Shown: piece by piece, positions 29,581 through 36,430 of the stretch
How positions within the stretch are numbered: position 1 is the first letter of the stretch
Layout: each line of letters begins with the position of its first letter
Origin: Hyphomicrobium sp.
Lineage (GTDB): Bacteria; Pseudomonadota; Alphaproteobacteria; Rhizobiales; Hyphomicrobiaceae
Direction: 5' to 3'
Length of the DNA: 36,430 nt
Assembly: GCA_025458125.1 (NCBI GenBank)
Contig: JALOTA010000015.1
Span: 1 to 36,430, forward strand
Position numbers and translations under genes: made by a program
The notes under the pieces: model-generated
The model's input: the letters and a program-made list of their open reading frames with translations, nothing else
What the model was told of the DNA's origin: nothing
Databases searched by the model: none

Positions 29581-29844
29581 ATGAACCATCGCCATCGCAA
29601 GATCGTGCACGCCATCTTCGCCCATCCCATTCCGGCGAACCTCGATTTCAAGGAAGTCGAAAATACGCTCAAGGAGCTTGGGGCCGACATCGAGGAACGA
29701 AACGGATCGCGTATCGCGGTCACGTTGAAGGGCCGCACCGTTCTCTTCCATCACGTCAGCCACTCGGTGCCCAAGGACGAAGTCGTGCAAATCCGCCGCT
29801 TCCTGATCGATTGCGGGGTTGCGCCGGAGCAATACCCGCTGTAA
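29581..29844 (+). CDS. HicA-fold protein without a HicB partner
   Basis: An 87-residue protein that resembles the HicA mRNA-interferase family: DFKEVENTLKELGADIEERNGSRIAVTLKGRTVLFHHVSH, then PKDEVVQIRRFLIDCGV. HicA toxins normally carry the catalytic His in a GSH motif. Here that position reads GSR (NGSRIAV), while other His residues lie downstream (FHHVSH), so RNase activity is doubtful. No HicB-like antitoxin lies beside it; the neighbours are a 25-codon ORF and a membrane protein. The ATG at 29581 follows GAGGGAG at the right distance. It could be a retired toxin re-used for RNA binding. Confidence 0.75.
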   Translation: MNHRHRKIVHAIFAHPIPANLDFKEVENTLKELGADIEERNGSRIAVTLKGRTVLFHHVSHSVPKDEVVQIRRFLIDCGVAPEQYPL

Positions 29845-29893
29845 CCGGCGAGGCTCGATAGGCTGAGACGCCAAAAGGCGCTAAAAGCTACTG

Positions 29894-30313
29894 ATGAATC
29901 GCCGGACGTTTCTTTATCAGCTTAGCGTCGCCGCCGCCGGCAGCTTGGTGTTGGCCGCATGCCTGCGCTTTGGATTTGGCGAGAGGTGGTTCAGCTTCTA
30001 CGGTTGGGCTGCCGTGGCGTTAACCATGGTTCCCTTCTTGACCGCGCTTCTGTGGAAGCGCCTGCCGGAGAGAGGCGTCAACCGCTGGTGGAGCATGCTC
30101 ATCGCCGTCCCTGTGCTCGCCGCGAGCCTAGTGCAGATCGTCTTCTGGACCCTGTTTTTCAGCCAGGGCCCTGCCGACCCGATGTTGGGGGTCGCACGGG
30201 AGATGCTGCGGCCATTTCTTGATGCGGCCTTGCCATATCTGACGGCCGCGTTGGCGGTTGCAGCGTTATCGTTAATCGGCATAGCAGCCAGCGCCGGCAA
30301 CGGCGAAGTATGA
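29894..30313 (+). CDS. Small multi-pass membrane protein with RR / lipobox-like N-terminus
   Basis: A 139-residue protein. The N-terminus looks like a Tat-type lipoprotein signal (NRRTFLYQLSVAAAGSLVLAAC, an RR-x-F-L motif and a lipobox LAAC with Cys23). Three more hydrophobic segments follow: about residues 33-55, 68-92 and 110-132. A Tat lipoprotein with several later membrane helices is unusual, so the RR motif may simply be positive-inside charge on a first helix. No clear ribosome-binding site precedes the ATG at 29894. I do not recognise the family. Confidence 0.6.
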   Translation: MNRRTFLYQLSVAAAGSLVLAACLRFGFGERWFSFYGWAAVALTMVPFLTALLWKRLPERGVNRWWSMLIAVPVLAASLVQIVFWTLFFSQGPADPMLGVAREMLRPFLDAALPYLTAALAVAALSLIGIAASAGNGEV

Positions 30314-30431
30314 CGCGGGCGCCACAGGTTGGGGCCATATGGTTCAGTCTGCTCGACAAACTTCCGCCAAGTCCGCATGATGCTGAACAGTGAGCAGTTG
30401 CTGTCTGCCCGATGTAAGGGAGTACTCGTTC

Positions 30432-30950
30432 GTGTTCAGCCGTGGTCCAGGTTCCGATAATGCCCCGCCCAAGCCGCCGTCCATGGCAAACCTGACGCCC
30501 CCGCCGGGCCAGGCTAAACCGGTCGCTTCTCCGTTCGAGCGGACCTCCGCATCGAACGGCAACTCGGTGATCGGCACGGATCTCACCATCATGGGCGAGA
30601 AGATCACCATTATTTCGCAGAACCGTTTGACCATCGACGGCGATGTGCATGGCGATATTCATGGACGCCAGATCGTGATCGGTGAAGAAGGATCGGTGAT
30701 CGGTACGGTCAGCGCGGACGCCATCGAGGTCCGTGGCGGCGTCAAAGGCGCCATCAAAGCGACGAACGTCATTCTGCATACGACTGCGCAGGTCGAAGGC
30801 GACATTATGCATCAGACGCTGTCGATCTCGGAAGGCGCACAATTTGACGGACGCGTTCGCCGCGCAAAGGATCCGGCCGACTTGAAACCGAACCTTGATG
30901 TCTCGGGTTTTGAGGCCATTCGATTGCAGGCACTGACGAACGGAGGCTGA
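30432..30950 (+). CDS. Bactofilin family cytoskeletal protein
   Basis: A 172-residue protein. After a proline-rich N-terminal tail (residues 1-43), residues about 44-135 form the bactofilin (DUF583) beta-helix: GTDLTIMGEKITIISQNRLTIDGDVHGDIHGRQIVIGEEGSVIGTVSADAIEVRGGVKGAIKA. Bactofilins polymerise without nucleotide and organise cell shape, stalks or envelope enzymes near the membrane. The start is a GTG at 30432, with AAGGGAG about nine bases upstream; the in-frame extension to 30390 lacks such a site. It is followed by pcp after six bases, so the two share a transcript. Confidence 0.92.
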   Translation: MFSRGPGSDNAPPKPPSMANLTPPPGQAKPVASPFERTSASNGNSVIGTDLTIMGEKITIISQNRLTIDGDVHGDIHGRQIVIGEEGSVIGTVSADAIEVRGGVKGAIKATNVILHTTAQVEGDIMHQTLSISEGAQFDGRVRRAKDPADLKPNLDVSGFEAIRLQALTNGG

Positions 30951-30956
30951 CGCCTT

Positions 30957-31694
30957 ATGGCATCGCCCAAGGCGGCCGGCTCCGGAACCGCTGGGTTTCG
31001 GAGCCTCGCTTTTTCCGAGGATCGCACGGGCGGCCAGCCCACGGGGAAACCGCATACCGTGCTCATCACCGGCTTCGGGCCGTTCCCGGGCGTTGCGCGC
31101 AACGTCTCGGGTGAACTTGCCGTCCATCTTGCGCGCCTCGCCCGCGCACGCCACCCGGATATCGAATTTGCCGGTGCGGTTCTTCCGGTCGATTGGATGG
31201 AGGCGCCGGTTTCGCTGACCCGGCTCATCCTGAAACACCGTCCCGCCATCGCCCTGCATTTCGGTGTCTCCGCGCGCGCAACGGGTTTCGTGATCGAAAC
31301 ACTGGCGCACAATGCGGCCGTGCATCTGCCCGACGAGAGTGGTCGGCATGCTCCCTCCACTCGTCTCATTGCCGGAGACCGCCCGCATCGCACGGCAACG
31401 CTGCCGGTGCGGCGCATCGTGAGGTCACTGACGGATGCCGGATATCCAGCCCGGCTATCGCAAGATCCCGGGCGCTATCTCTGCAATGCCGTGATGTATT
31501 ATTCCCTGAAGTGCGCGGTCCGGACCCTGCCGCGCACACGCACGGGTTTCATCCACATTCCTGCGACGCTCGATCCGGGTGTCCAGGGCCAACGGTCTGA
31601 AATCGGTTGGGGGGATGCGCTCGAGGGCGGACTTCGCACCATCGACGTGTGCGTTCGAGGTGTGCTCGAAACGCAGCAAACGCCGGCCCGTTAG
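30957..31694 (+). CDS. pcp: Pyroglutamyl-peptidase I (peptidase C15)
   Basis: A 245-residue cysteine peptidase that removes N-terminal pyroglutamate from peptides in the cytosol. The family core begins at about residue 33 (HTVLITGFGPFPG) after an extra N-terminal 30 residues. The catalytic triad is visible: Glu114 (GFVIETLAHN), Cys166 (GRYLCNAVMYYSL) and His190 (GFIHIPA). A GGAGG lies ten bases before the ATG at 30957. Its gene follows the bactofilin gene by six bases; a functional link with the cytoskeleton is not known, so I treat it as shared transcription only. A hairpin spans its stop codon. Confidence 0.9.
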   Translation: MASPKAAGSGTAGFRSLAFSEDRTGGQPTGKPHTVLITGFGPFPGVARNVSGELAVHLARLARARHPDIEFAGAVLPVDWMEAPVSLTRLILKHRPAIALHFGVSARATGFVIETLAHNAAVHLPDESGRHAPSTRLIAGDRPHRTATLPVRRIVRSLTDAGYPARLSQDPGRYLCNAVMYYSLKCAVRTLPRTRTGFIHIPATLDPGVQGQRSEIGWGDALEGGLRTIDVCVRGVLETQQTPAR

Positions 31695-31706
31695 GCTGGG
31701 CCGGCG
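31681..31706. terminator. Hairpin between convergent pcp and CoA-transferase genes
   Basis: CGCCGGCCC (31681-31689) pairs perfectly with GGGCCGGCG (31698-31706) around an 8-nt loop that includes the pcp stop codon. On the minus strand it is followed by GTTTGCTGCGTTT, a poor T-tract; the plus side has none. It may act as a weak bidirectional terminator. Confidence 0.45.
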
Positions 31707-31735
31707 CCGCGTCTCAGCCGCATTGACCGCGACCG

Positions 31736-33688
31736 CTACTCGGCCGCCTGGCTTTCCAGGAACGCGTGGGCGTCTTCCTGGCGCTCGAAGATATGCGGGG
31801 CGAGGCCGCGCTTGGAGAGTGCTTCCTGCATCTTCAATCGCATGAATGCGGACGTCGTGTAGCGCGTCGTCGTCAGATAATGGTCGTCCATCATGTATTG
31901 GATCATCTCGGCGTAATCGTCGTAGAGATCCTCGGCGATACGGCAGCCGTCATGGTTGACCACCGAGTTCACGCGGCGTCCGGCAGCAACGCACGCGGCG
32001 ACCAGCGTCTTGCGCAGATCGTCGATGTCGCTCTTCTTGCGCACGCTCCAGCCTTCGAGGTTGACGAACAGGATGTTGCGGTCGCTGTCGTAGCTTACGC
32101 GCTCGGAGAGCTTGAGATTGAGAAGTTCCGAGAGCAGTTCCATCGGATCATCGACAAAGATGCGCCGGTCCATGGGCATCGGCTTGTTGATGATCGGCTT
32201 GAAATCCATGTGCGGAAGGATGTGCTTCTCGATGTCGATGCCGGGTGCGACCTCGATCAGTTCCAGACCGCCGGGCGTGAGCTGGAAAACGCAGCGCTCA
32301 GTGACATAAATGACGGGCTGGGATTTGCGGCTCGCATAGGGGCCGGAGAAGGTGATCTGCTCGACATTGTTGACGAACTTGCGAGCCCTGCCTTCCTTCA
32401 CGATCTTCAGTTTGCCGTAGTGGATTTCCACTTCCAGGCCGCCGGCGGTAAAGGTTCCGGCGAACACGACCGCGCGCGCGTTCTGCGAAATGTCGATGAA
32501 GCCGCCGCAACCGTTCAGGCGGCCGCCGAATTTCGAGGTGTTGACGTTTCCGAACTGATCGCATTCCGCCATGCCGAGACAGGTCAGGTCGAGACCGCGG
32601 CCATGGTAGAAATCGAACATCTGGTTCTGATCGATGATGGCGTGCGCGTTGGCGGAGGCGCCGAAGCTCGAGCCGCCGGCGAGAACGCCGCCGATCGCGC
32701 CGGCTTCCGTCGTCATCGTGATGTAGGGCGTGACGCGTTCTTCAGCGGCCACGGCTGCGACGCCATCGGGTGCGCCGACGCCGAGATTGATCACACCGTT
32801 CGGCGGCAGTTCGAAGGCTGCGCGACGCGCGATGATCTTGCGCTCGTCGAGTTCCATCTTGGGAATGTTCTCGACGGGGATACGGATCTCGCCCGACAGC
32901 GCCGGATTATACATGACGCCGTAGTTCATCCGGTGATGCTCAGGCTGCTCGGCGACGACGACGCAGTCCACGAGAATTCCCGGCACCCGTACATCTTTCG
33001 GCTTGATCGAGCCCTGCTCCACGATGCGCTCGACCTGAGCAATCACCACGCCGCCGTTGTTGTGCGCGGCCATGGCCTGGGCCAGAACGTCGAGCGTGAG
33101 GCATTCCTTTTCCATCGACAGGTTGCCGGACGGATCGGCACTGGTGGCACGGATCAGCGCCACGTCGATCGGAGTGGCCTTGTAGAACAGCCATTCCTCG
33201 CCTTCGACTTCGACATGCTTGACGATGTCGTCCTTGGTGACCTCGTTCACCTTGCCGCCGCCGAGCCGGGGATCGACATAGGTATGCAAGCCAACTTTCG
33301 TGAACAGGCCCGGCGAACCGGCCGCACACGAGCGATAGAGTTTGGAGATGACACCCTGGGGAAGGTTGTAGCCCTGGATCTTGTTCTCCTGGGCGGCCTG
33401 CGCGACCTTCGGCATGCGGCCGAAGTTTGCAGCGATAACGCGAGACAGCAGTCCTTCGTGATGGAGCCGGCCGGTGCCGAGCCCCTTGGAGTCGCCGGCT
33501 CCCGCGCACATGATGAGTGTCAGGTCGCGGGGCGCTTTGGTTTCGACATAGCGTTTTTCCAGCGCGGCGTGGAGCGCCTCAGGGATGCAGCTCTGCACGA
33601 AGCCCGTCGTGCAGACCACATCGCCGTCTTTCACAAGGGCAATCGCCTGCTCTGCCGAAATGACTTTATTCTTCGCTCTGGCTTCCAT
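31736..33688 (-). CDS. Acyl-CoA:acetate/3-ketoacid CoA-transferase with a SpoIIAA-like C-terminal domain
   Basis: A 650-residue protein. Residues 1 to about 525 are a fused alpha-beta family I CoA-transferase of the YdiF type, which moves CoA between an acyl-CoA and acetate or a keto-acid. The catalytic glutamate is Glu328 (TMTTEAGAIGG), preceded by GVGAPDGVAAVAAEE, with MAECDQFGNVNTS near 373-385. YdiF-type enzymes usually end near 530 residues. The extra 120 residues look like a SpoIIAA/STAS-like module: ILFVNLEGWSVRKKSDIDDL, VNSVVNHDG and TTTRYTTSAFMRLKMQEALSKRGLAPHIF. Such a tail suggests regulation or membrane contact. It stands alone on the minus strand and converges on pcp. Confidence 0.9.
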   Translation of the reverse strand: MEARAKNKVISAEQAIALVKDGDVVCTTGFVQSCIPEALHAALEKRYVETKAPRDLTLIMCAGAGDSKGLGTGRLHHEGLLSRVIAANFGRMPKVAQAAQENKIQGYNLPQGVISKLYRSCAAGSPGLFTKVGLHTYVDPRLGGGKVNEVTKDDIVKHVEVEGEEWLFYKATPIDVALIRATSADPSGNLSMEKECLTLDVLAQAMAAHNNGGVVIAQVERIVEQGSIKPKDVRVPGILVDCVVVAEQPEHHRMNYGVMYNPALSGEIRIPVENIPKMELDERKIIARRAAFELPPNGVINLGVGAPDGVAAVAAEERVTPYITMTTEAGAIGGVLAGGSSFGASANAHAIIDQNQMFDFYHGRGLDLTCLGMAECDQFGNVNTSKFGGRLNGCGGFIDISQNARAVVFAGTFTAGGLEVEIHYGKLKIVKEGRARKFVNNVEQITFSGPYASRKSQPVIYVTERCVFQLTPGGLELIEVAPGIDIEKHILPHMDFKPIINKPMPMDRRIFVDDPMELLSELLNLKLSERVSYDSDRNILFVNLEGWSVRKKSDIDDLRKTLVAACVAAGRRVNSVVNHDGCRIAEDLYDDYAEMIQYMMDDHYLTTTRYTTSAFMRLKMQEALSKRGLAPHIFERQEDAHAFLESQAAE

Positions 33689-34002
33689 GGATGAGGCGTC
33701 TCCCCGAGGTCACAGTCCGATCCGGAACCGTTGTCCGGAACGTCCGGCTCCGGTTGTTCCGGTGGCCGGTTGATTGGCGTTTTGAATGGTCCGTATTCGG
33801 GGGAGATACATACCTGCAAGTCTCTACCGTGCGTCCTACTCACCTGGGTAGAACCTGCCTATCCGTGAGGCGCGACGGTCGCGCGCAGGCGAAAATATGT
33901 GCAGCGCAGCATGGTAGGAGGCGCGGACGCTTTTCCCAATAATGGCCGCATTGCTCGGGCCATCCTGCAGGCAGGCTGTCCTTGTGATGGAGGCATCACC
34001 TG
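33689..34002. other. Divergent intergenic region with GC hairpin, no gene seen
   Basis: This 314-nt stretch lies between the minus-strand CoA-transferase and the plus-strand secreted protein. It contains an imperfect 28-nt palindrome at 33735-33762 (CCGGAAC-GT-CCGG-CT-CCGG-TT-GTTCCGG, 11 of 13 pairs), about 50 nt upstream of the CoA-transferase start. Repeated TCCGG units surround it. I found no convincing promoter pair and no coding features. Confidence 0.45.
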
Positions 34003-34485
34003 ATGTCCTTTCCTGGTCTGAAATCGATGATCGCGGCCAGTTTTGGCCTTTGCGTCTTGTCCGCCGCTGCCGGAGCGGGAGCCACGTCATTTAAGGACCT
34101 CGCCGGTACGTGGCGTGGGGACGGCCGCGTGCAACTTTTGACGGGGCAGTCCGAGGCGCTGAGTTGCAAAGCCTACTTCACGGCGAAAGATGCCGGAGCG
34201 GGCCTGGGAATCGCGCTCGCCTGCGCCAGCGCGTCTAACAAGATCGACCTGCGGGCCGCTCTCTCCCAGGCGGGAGAGGCTATCACCGGTTCATGGGAGG
34301 AGCGCTCGTTCAACTCCACGGGCTCGGTCAACGGATCATTCGCCAACGACCGGATCGAACTCACGATCGACGGCACGATCAAGGCCACCATGTCGATCAC
34401 GCTCGAGGGCAAGAGCCAGCTTATCTCGATCGCCACGGACGGGCAGGGCTTCAAATCCGTCGATCTGGAACTGGAACGAAGCTAG
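34003..34485 (+). CDS. Secreted protein, function unknown
   Basis: A 160-residue protein with a signal peptide (about residues 1-28, ASFGLCVLSAAAGAGA). The mature part starts with FKDLAGTWRGDGRVQLLTGQSEALSCKAYF, a pattern of small beta-barrel or lipocalin-like domains (G-x-W near the start). Alternating beta-strand segments follow up to ATDGQGFKSVDLELERS. Two cysteines (about 55 and 73) may form a disulfide. GGAGG sits about nine bases before the ATG. It is followed by another small secreted protein about 110 nt downstream. I do not recognise the family beyond that fold guess. Confidence 0.7.
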   Translation: MSFPGLKSMIAASFGLCVLSAAAGAGATSFKDLAGTWRGDGRVQLLTGQSEALSCKAYFTAKDAGAGLGIALACASASNKIDLRAALSQAGEAITGSWEERSFNSTGSVNGSFANDRIELTIDGTIKATMSITLEGKSQLISIATDGQGFKSVDLELERS

Positions 34486-34592
34486 GACCGAACCGCGGCC
34501 TTCCGGCCACGGTGCAGAGGCAAGATTCATGATAACGATACTAGCTCTGAAGTGCTGGGTGTCGCCCGGCAGATCTGTTCGTGGAGACCTCA

Positions 34593-34955
34593 ATGTTGAC
34601 CAGACGCCCGCTCGCGATGTTCGCTCTTGCCGCCGGTGTCATCCTCTCGGGATGGGGTGCGGCCGATGCCGGATTCAGACGGGATCGGGGCTACAATGGG
34701 CTGGAACAGGGCTTTGTTATCGCCAATAGCCGGTTCGGAAACGGTAGCGTGAAGGGTGCCGTACGCCAGGTGCGCAACGGGAACCAGGTGCAGTTGCCCG
34801 GTGGAACTTGGGTATATTGCCGCGCCAGCTGCTCGGAAACGCTTCGTGTCCAGACGGTCGACATTTTCGAGAACCAGGGCAGTCTGATCGGGTACGGAAC
34901 CGCCGGGATGGAGTGCGGAATCTTCGGCTGCCTCGGTTTCAGCCGGAGCTGGTAA
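34593..34955 (+). CDS. Small secreted cysteine-rich protein, function unknown
   Basis: A 120-residue protein with a signal peptide (about residues 1-26, LAMFALAAGVILSGWGAADA). The mature part has four cysteines in two pairs, WVYCRASCSE and MECGIFGCL, with Gly-rich, polar sequence between, so disulfides are likely. The C-terminus ends FSRSW. The start is the ATG at 34593, with GGAGA upstream; a GTG at 34581 would add four residues. It converges on the glyoxalase-II-like gene, with only nine bases between. I do not recognise a named family. Confidence 0.65.
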   Translation: MLTRRPLAMFALAAGVILSGWGAADAGFRRDRGYNGLEQGFVIANSRFGNGSVKGAVRQVRNGNQVQLPGGTWVYCRASCSETLRVQTVDIFENQGSLIGYGTAGMECGIFGCLGFSRSW

Positions 34956-34964
34956 GCAGGGCCG

Positions 34965-35618
34965 TCATGCCAGGAACGGATTGCCGCGGCGCTCGGCTCC
35001 GATGGTGCTCGTGGGGCCATGTCCGCAGATGAAGGCAAACTCATCCCCGAGAGGTAAGAGCTTCGTCTTGATGGCGGTGATCAGCGCGTCGTGGTCGCCG
35101 TAGGGAAAATCGGTCCGGCCGATCGATCCGCGGAAAATCACGTCCCCCGCAAGCATGAACTTCTGGCGCCTGTTGACGAAGACCACCGACCCCGGAGAGT
35201 GACCGGGGCAGTGGAGGATATCAAAAGTGTGCCCCGCGACAGTGACCGTCTCACCCTCTTCCAGCCAGCGGTCGGGCGTGACGTTCACAGCCGGGATGCC
35301 ATAGGCATCGCCCTGTGCTTCGAGGTTGTCGAGCAGGATCTTGTCGGCTTCGTGCGGCCCTTCGATCGAAACACCGAGGCTGCGCCGCAGTTCGTCGGCA
35401 CCGCCCGCATGATCGATGTGGCCGTGAGTGAGCAGGATTTTCTCGATCTTCAATCCCAGTTCGGCAATCGCGGCCTGGATCTGGCCCAGATCGCCGCCGG
35501 GGTCCACGACCGCCCCGGTCTTGGTGGTCTCGTCCCAGATCAGGGTGCAGTTCTGCTGGAATGGCGTGACCGGAATAATGGCCGCCTTCAATCCGCTCGC
35601 TTCGACCCGCTCGTTCAT
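34965..35618 (-). CDS. Glyoxalase II-like MBL-fold hydrolase
   Basis: A 217-residue metallo-beta-lactamase-fold enzyme. LTHGHIDHAGGADEL near residues 68-80 is the di-metal HxHxDH motif, LHCPGHSPGSVVF near 136-148 supplies the next His, LAGDVIFRGSIGRTDFP the bridging Asp, and ICGHGPTSTIGAERRGNP the final His. The order is that of YcbL/glyoxalase-II type proteins, which cleave S-D-lactoylglutathione or related thioesters. A true GloB has a longer C-terminal domain, so the substrate may differ. The ATG at 35618 follows GGGAGA; longer in-frame starts lack one. Confidence 0.9.
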   Translation of the reverse strand: MNERVEASGLKAAIIPVTPFQQNCTLIWDETTKTGAVVDPGGDLGQIQAAIAELGLKIEKILLTHGHIDHAGGADELRRSLGVSIEGPHEADKILLDNLEAQGDAYGIPAVNVTPDRWLEEGETVTVAGHTFDILHCPGHSPGSVVFVNRRQKFMLAGDVIFRGSIGRTDFPYGDHDALITAIKTKLLPLGDEFAFICGHGPTSTIGAERRGNPFLA

Positions 35619-35711
35619 GTCGTCTCCCGCCGGCGCAGAGTATCCCGTCGCTGGGTTGGCTAGGTAGTGCCAACGCCGTCGCGATGCGAGCCCTTTTTGC
35701 AGCCACATGAC

Positions 35712-35751
35712 GCAACTGCCGGCGATCGCTGCCTCAGCAGAGGGCAGTTGC
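35712..35751. repeat. Nested inverted repeat between divergent MBL and creatininase genes
   Basis: GCAACTGCC (35712-35720) and GGCAGTTGC (35743-35751) are perfect reverse complements around 22 nt. An inner GCTG-CCT-CAGC (35728-35738) lies between them. Because both flanking genes point away, this cannot be a terminator for either and may be an operator. The divergent gap is 254 nt. Confidence 0.45.
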
Positions 35752-35872
35752 CTTCCGGTTGGGCGGCGTGCGGCTGAAAATCAGTACCGGCCCCGCGGTT
35801 TACAGGGGAAGAACCCCTGGCACGATCCCTGCTGCCAATCGCAGCAAAGCATTGCCTAAGAGGGGGAACATC

Positions 35873-36430
35873 ATGCTCTTGTCGGAACTCGCCTGGCCGC
35901 AAATTCCCGCCGCGCTTGCGGCGGTCAACGGCGCCGCCATCCTGCCCGTCGGCGCGACGGAGCAACACGGTCCGCAGCTGGGTTGCGGTATGGATTTCGT
36001 ACTCGCCGACAAACTGTGCCGCAAAGTGTCGGCTGAGACCGGCGTTCCCATGTTGCCGACGATGCCCTACGGATGCTCGCTCGGCCACAGCAGGCGCTGG
36101 CCGGGCACCATCGCGCTCGACCCGCAGGTGATGACCTCGCTGGTCACGCAGATCGGCGCCTGGGCTTATCATTCCGGCGTGCGCCGGCTGTTCATCGTCA
36201 ACACACACGTCACCAACTTCGCGCCGCTGCGGTGTGCGCTGGAAAATCTTCGCGCGACCTTCGACGATATGATGGTCTCCATCGTCAATACGGGCCAGAT
36301 GACCCCCCGCGTCAGGGCCGTGCATTTTTCCGACGGCGAAGACTGGCACGCGAACGATGCGGAAACCTCCCTGATGCTGGCTGTCGCGCCCGAGATCGTG
36401 CGCGAGGACCAGATTGCCACGGCCGACGAT
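35873..36430 (+). CDS. Creatininase family protein, 5' part
   Basis: The frame is open to the right edge, giving 186 codons. The family metal-binding start is ILPVGATEQHGPQLGCGMDF: Glu30, His32, Asp41. PYGCSLGHSRRWPGTIAL and the conserved HANDAETSLML (the HAxxxETS motif) follow. The usual NGHGGN motif reads VNTHVTN here, keeping the His but losing the glycines, so the substrate is probably not creatinine itself. Other members are amidohydrolases acting on formamides or peptide tails. AGAGGGGGAA lies just before the ATG. The C-terminus and neighbours are outside the window. Confidence 0.88.
   Translation, partial: MLLSELAWPQIPAALAAVNGAAILPVGATEQHGPQLGCGMDFVLADKLCRKVSAETGVPMLPTMPYGCSLGHSRRWPGTIALDPQVMTSLVTQIGAWAYHSGVRRLFIVNTHVTNFAPLRCALENLRATFDDMMVSIVNTGQMTPRVRAVHFSDGEDWHANDAETSLMLAVAPEIVREDQIATADD

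Noticed and set aside
31766..33694. 642-codon open frame antisense to the CoA-transferase gene
   Set aside because: It mirrors a gene with clear catalytic motifs; the translation is rich in His, Asp and Val, as expected for a shadow.
34487..34513. Hairpin after the secreted protein gene (ACCGcGGCC / GGCCaCGGT)
   Set aside because: It has a mismatch in the stem and no T-tract, so I did not call a terminator.

Overview
The window is high-GC, densely coding chromosomal DNA from an alphaproteobacterium, most likely of the order Hyphomicrobiales (Rhizobiales). Pointers are S21 with a long basic Gly-rich tail, a 47-codon aa3-type cytochrome oxidase subunit IV gene beside a pnt (transhydrogenase) locus, the DUF1285 / MoxR / DUF58 / DUF4159 block, an intracellular PHB depolymerase, and a solo HicA-fold protein. 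I cannot fix the genus. I see no rRNA, tRNA, insertion sequence, prophage or CRISPR array.

Layout. 1-1092 (minus): 5' part of a saccharopine-dehydrogenase-family gene and a small membrane protein. 1323-3320 (plus): purE, purK and rpsU, closed by a terminator. 3382-5637 (minus): a membrane-anchored alpha/beta hydrolase, a multi-pass membrane protein and a secreted HExxH protein. 5808-9133 (minus): cytochrome oxidase subunit IV, then pntA and pntB, closed by a strong terminator. 9453-10762 (plus): two overlapping secreted proteins that are paralogues. 10838-14879 (minus): a broken UbiB/AarF-family kinase gene, the K+ transporter kup and a DUF1285 gene. 15092-22139 (plus): a tight MoxR / DUF58 / BatA-DUF4159 / vWA membrane-protein operon. 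22338-26194 (plus): PHB depolymerase, a zinc phospholipase-C-like protein with a DUF4332 tail, and a TetR regulator. 26251-28304 (plus): TPP riboswitch and thiC. 28301-29176 (minus): an MBL hydrolase. 29296-31694 (plus): a tiny ORF behind an extreme Shine-Dalgarno, a HicA-like protein, a membrane protein, bactofilin and pyroglutamyl peptidase. 31736-33688 (minus): a two-domain CoA-transferase. 34003-34955 (plus): two small secreted proteins. 34965-35618 (minus): a glyoxalase-II-like MBL protein. 35873-end (plus): a partial creatininase-family gene.

How the genes work together. Most of the window is housekeeping: purine synthesis, thiamine synthesis, redox balance between NADH and NADPH, K+ uptake, PHB turnover and cell-envelope upkeep. 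The largest under-characterised unit is the four-gene MoxR/vWA operon, which faces DUF1285 across a divergent intergenic region carrying a perfect 10-bp inverted repeat.

The two most striking observations are lesions. In the pnt locus the end of pntAA has lost about 30 codons and changed frame, so the open frame runs on into pntAB. In the UbiB-family gene about 40 codons, including the ATP-binding lysine, are missing with a frame change. They lie under 4 kb apart and are alike in kind, so they are either real small deletions or an assembly fault. Also notable are the paralogous secreted pair and a 25-codon ORF preceded by 14 nt perfectly complementary to the 16S rRNA 3' end.
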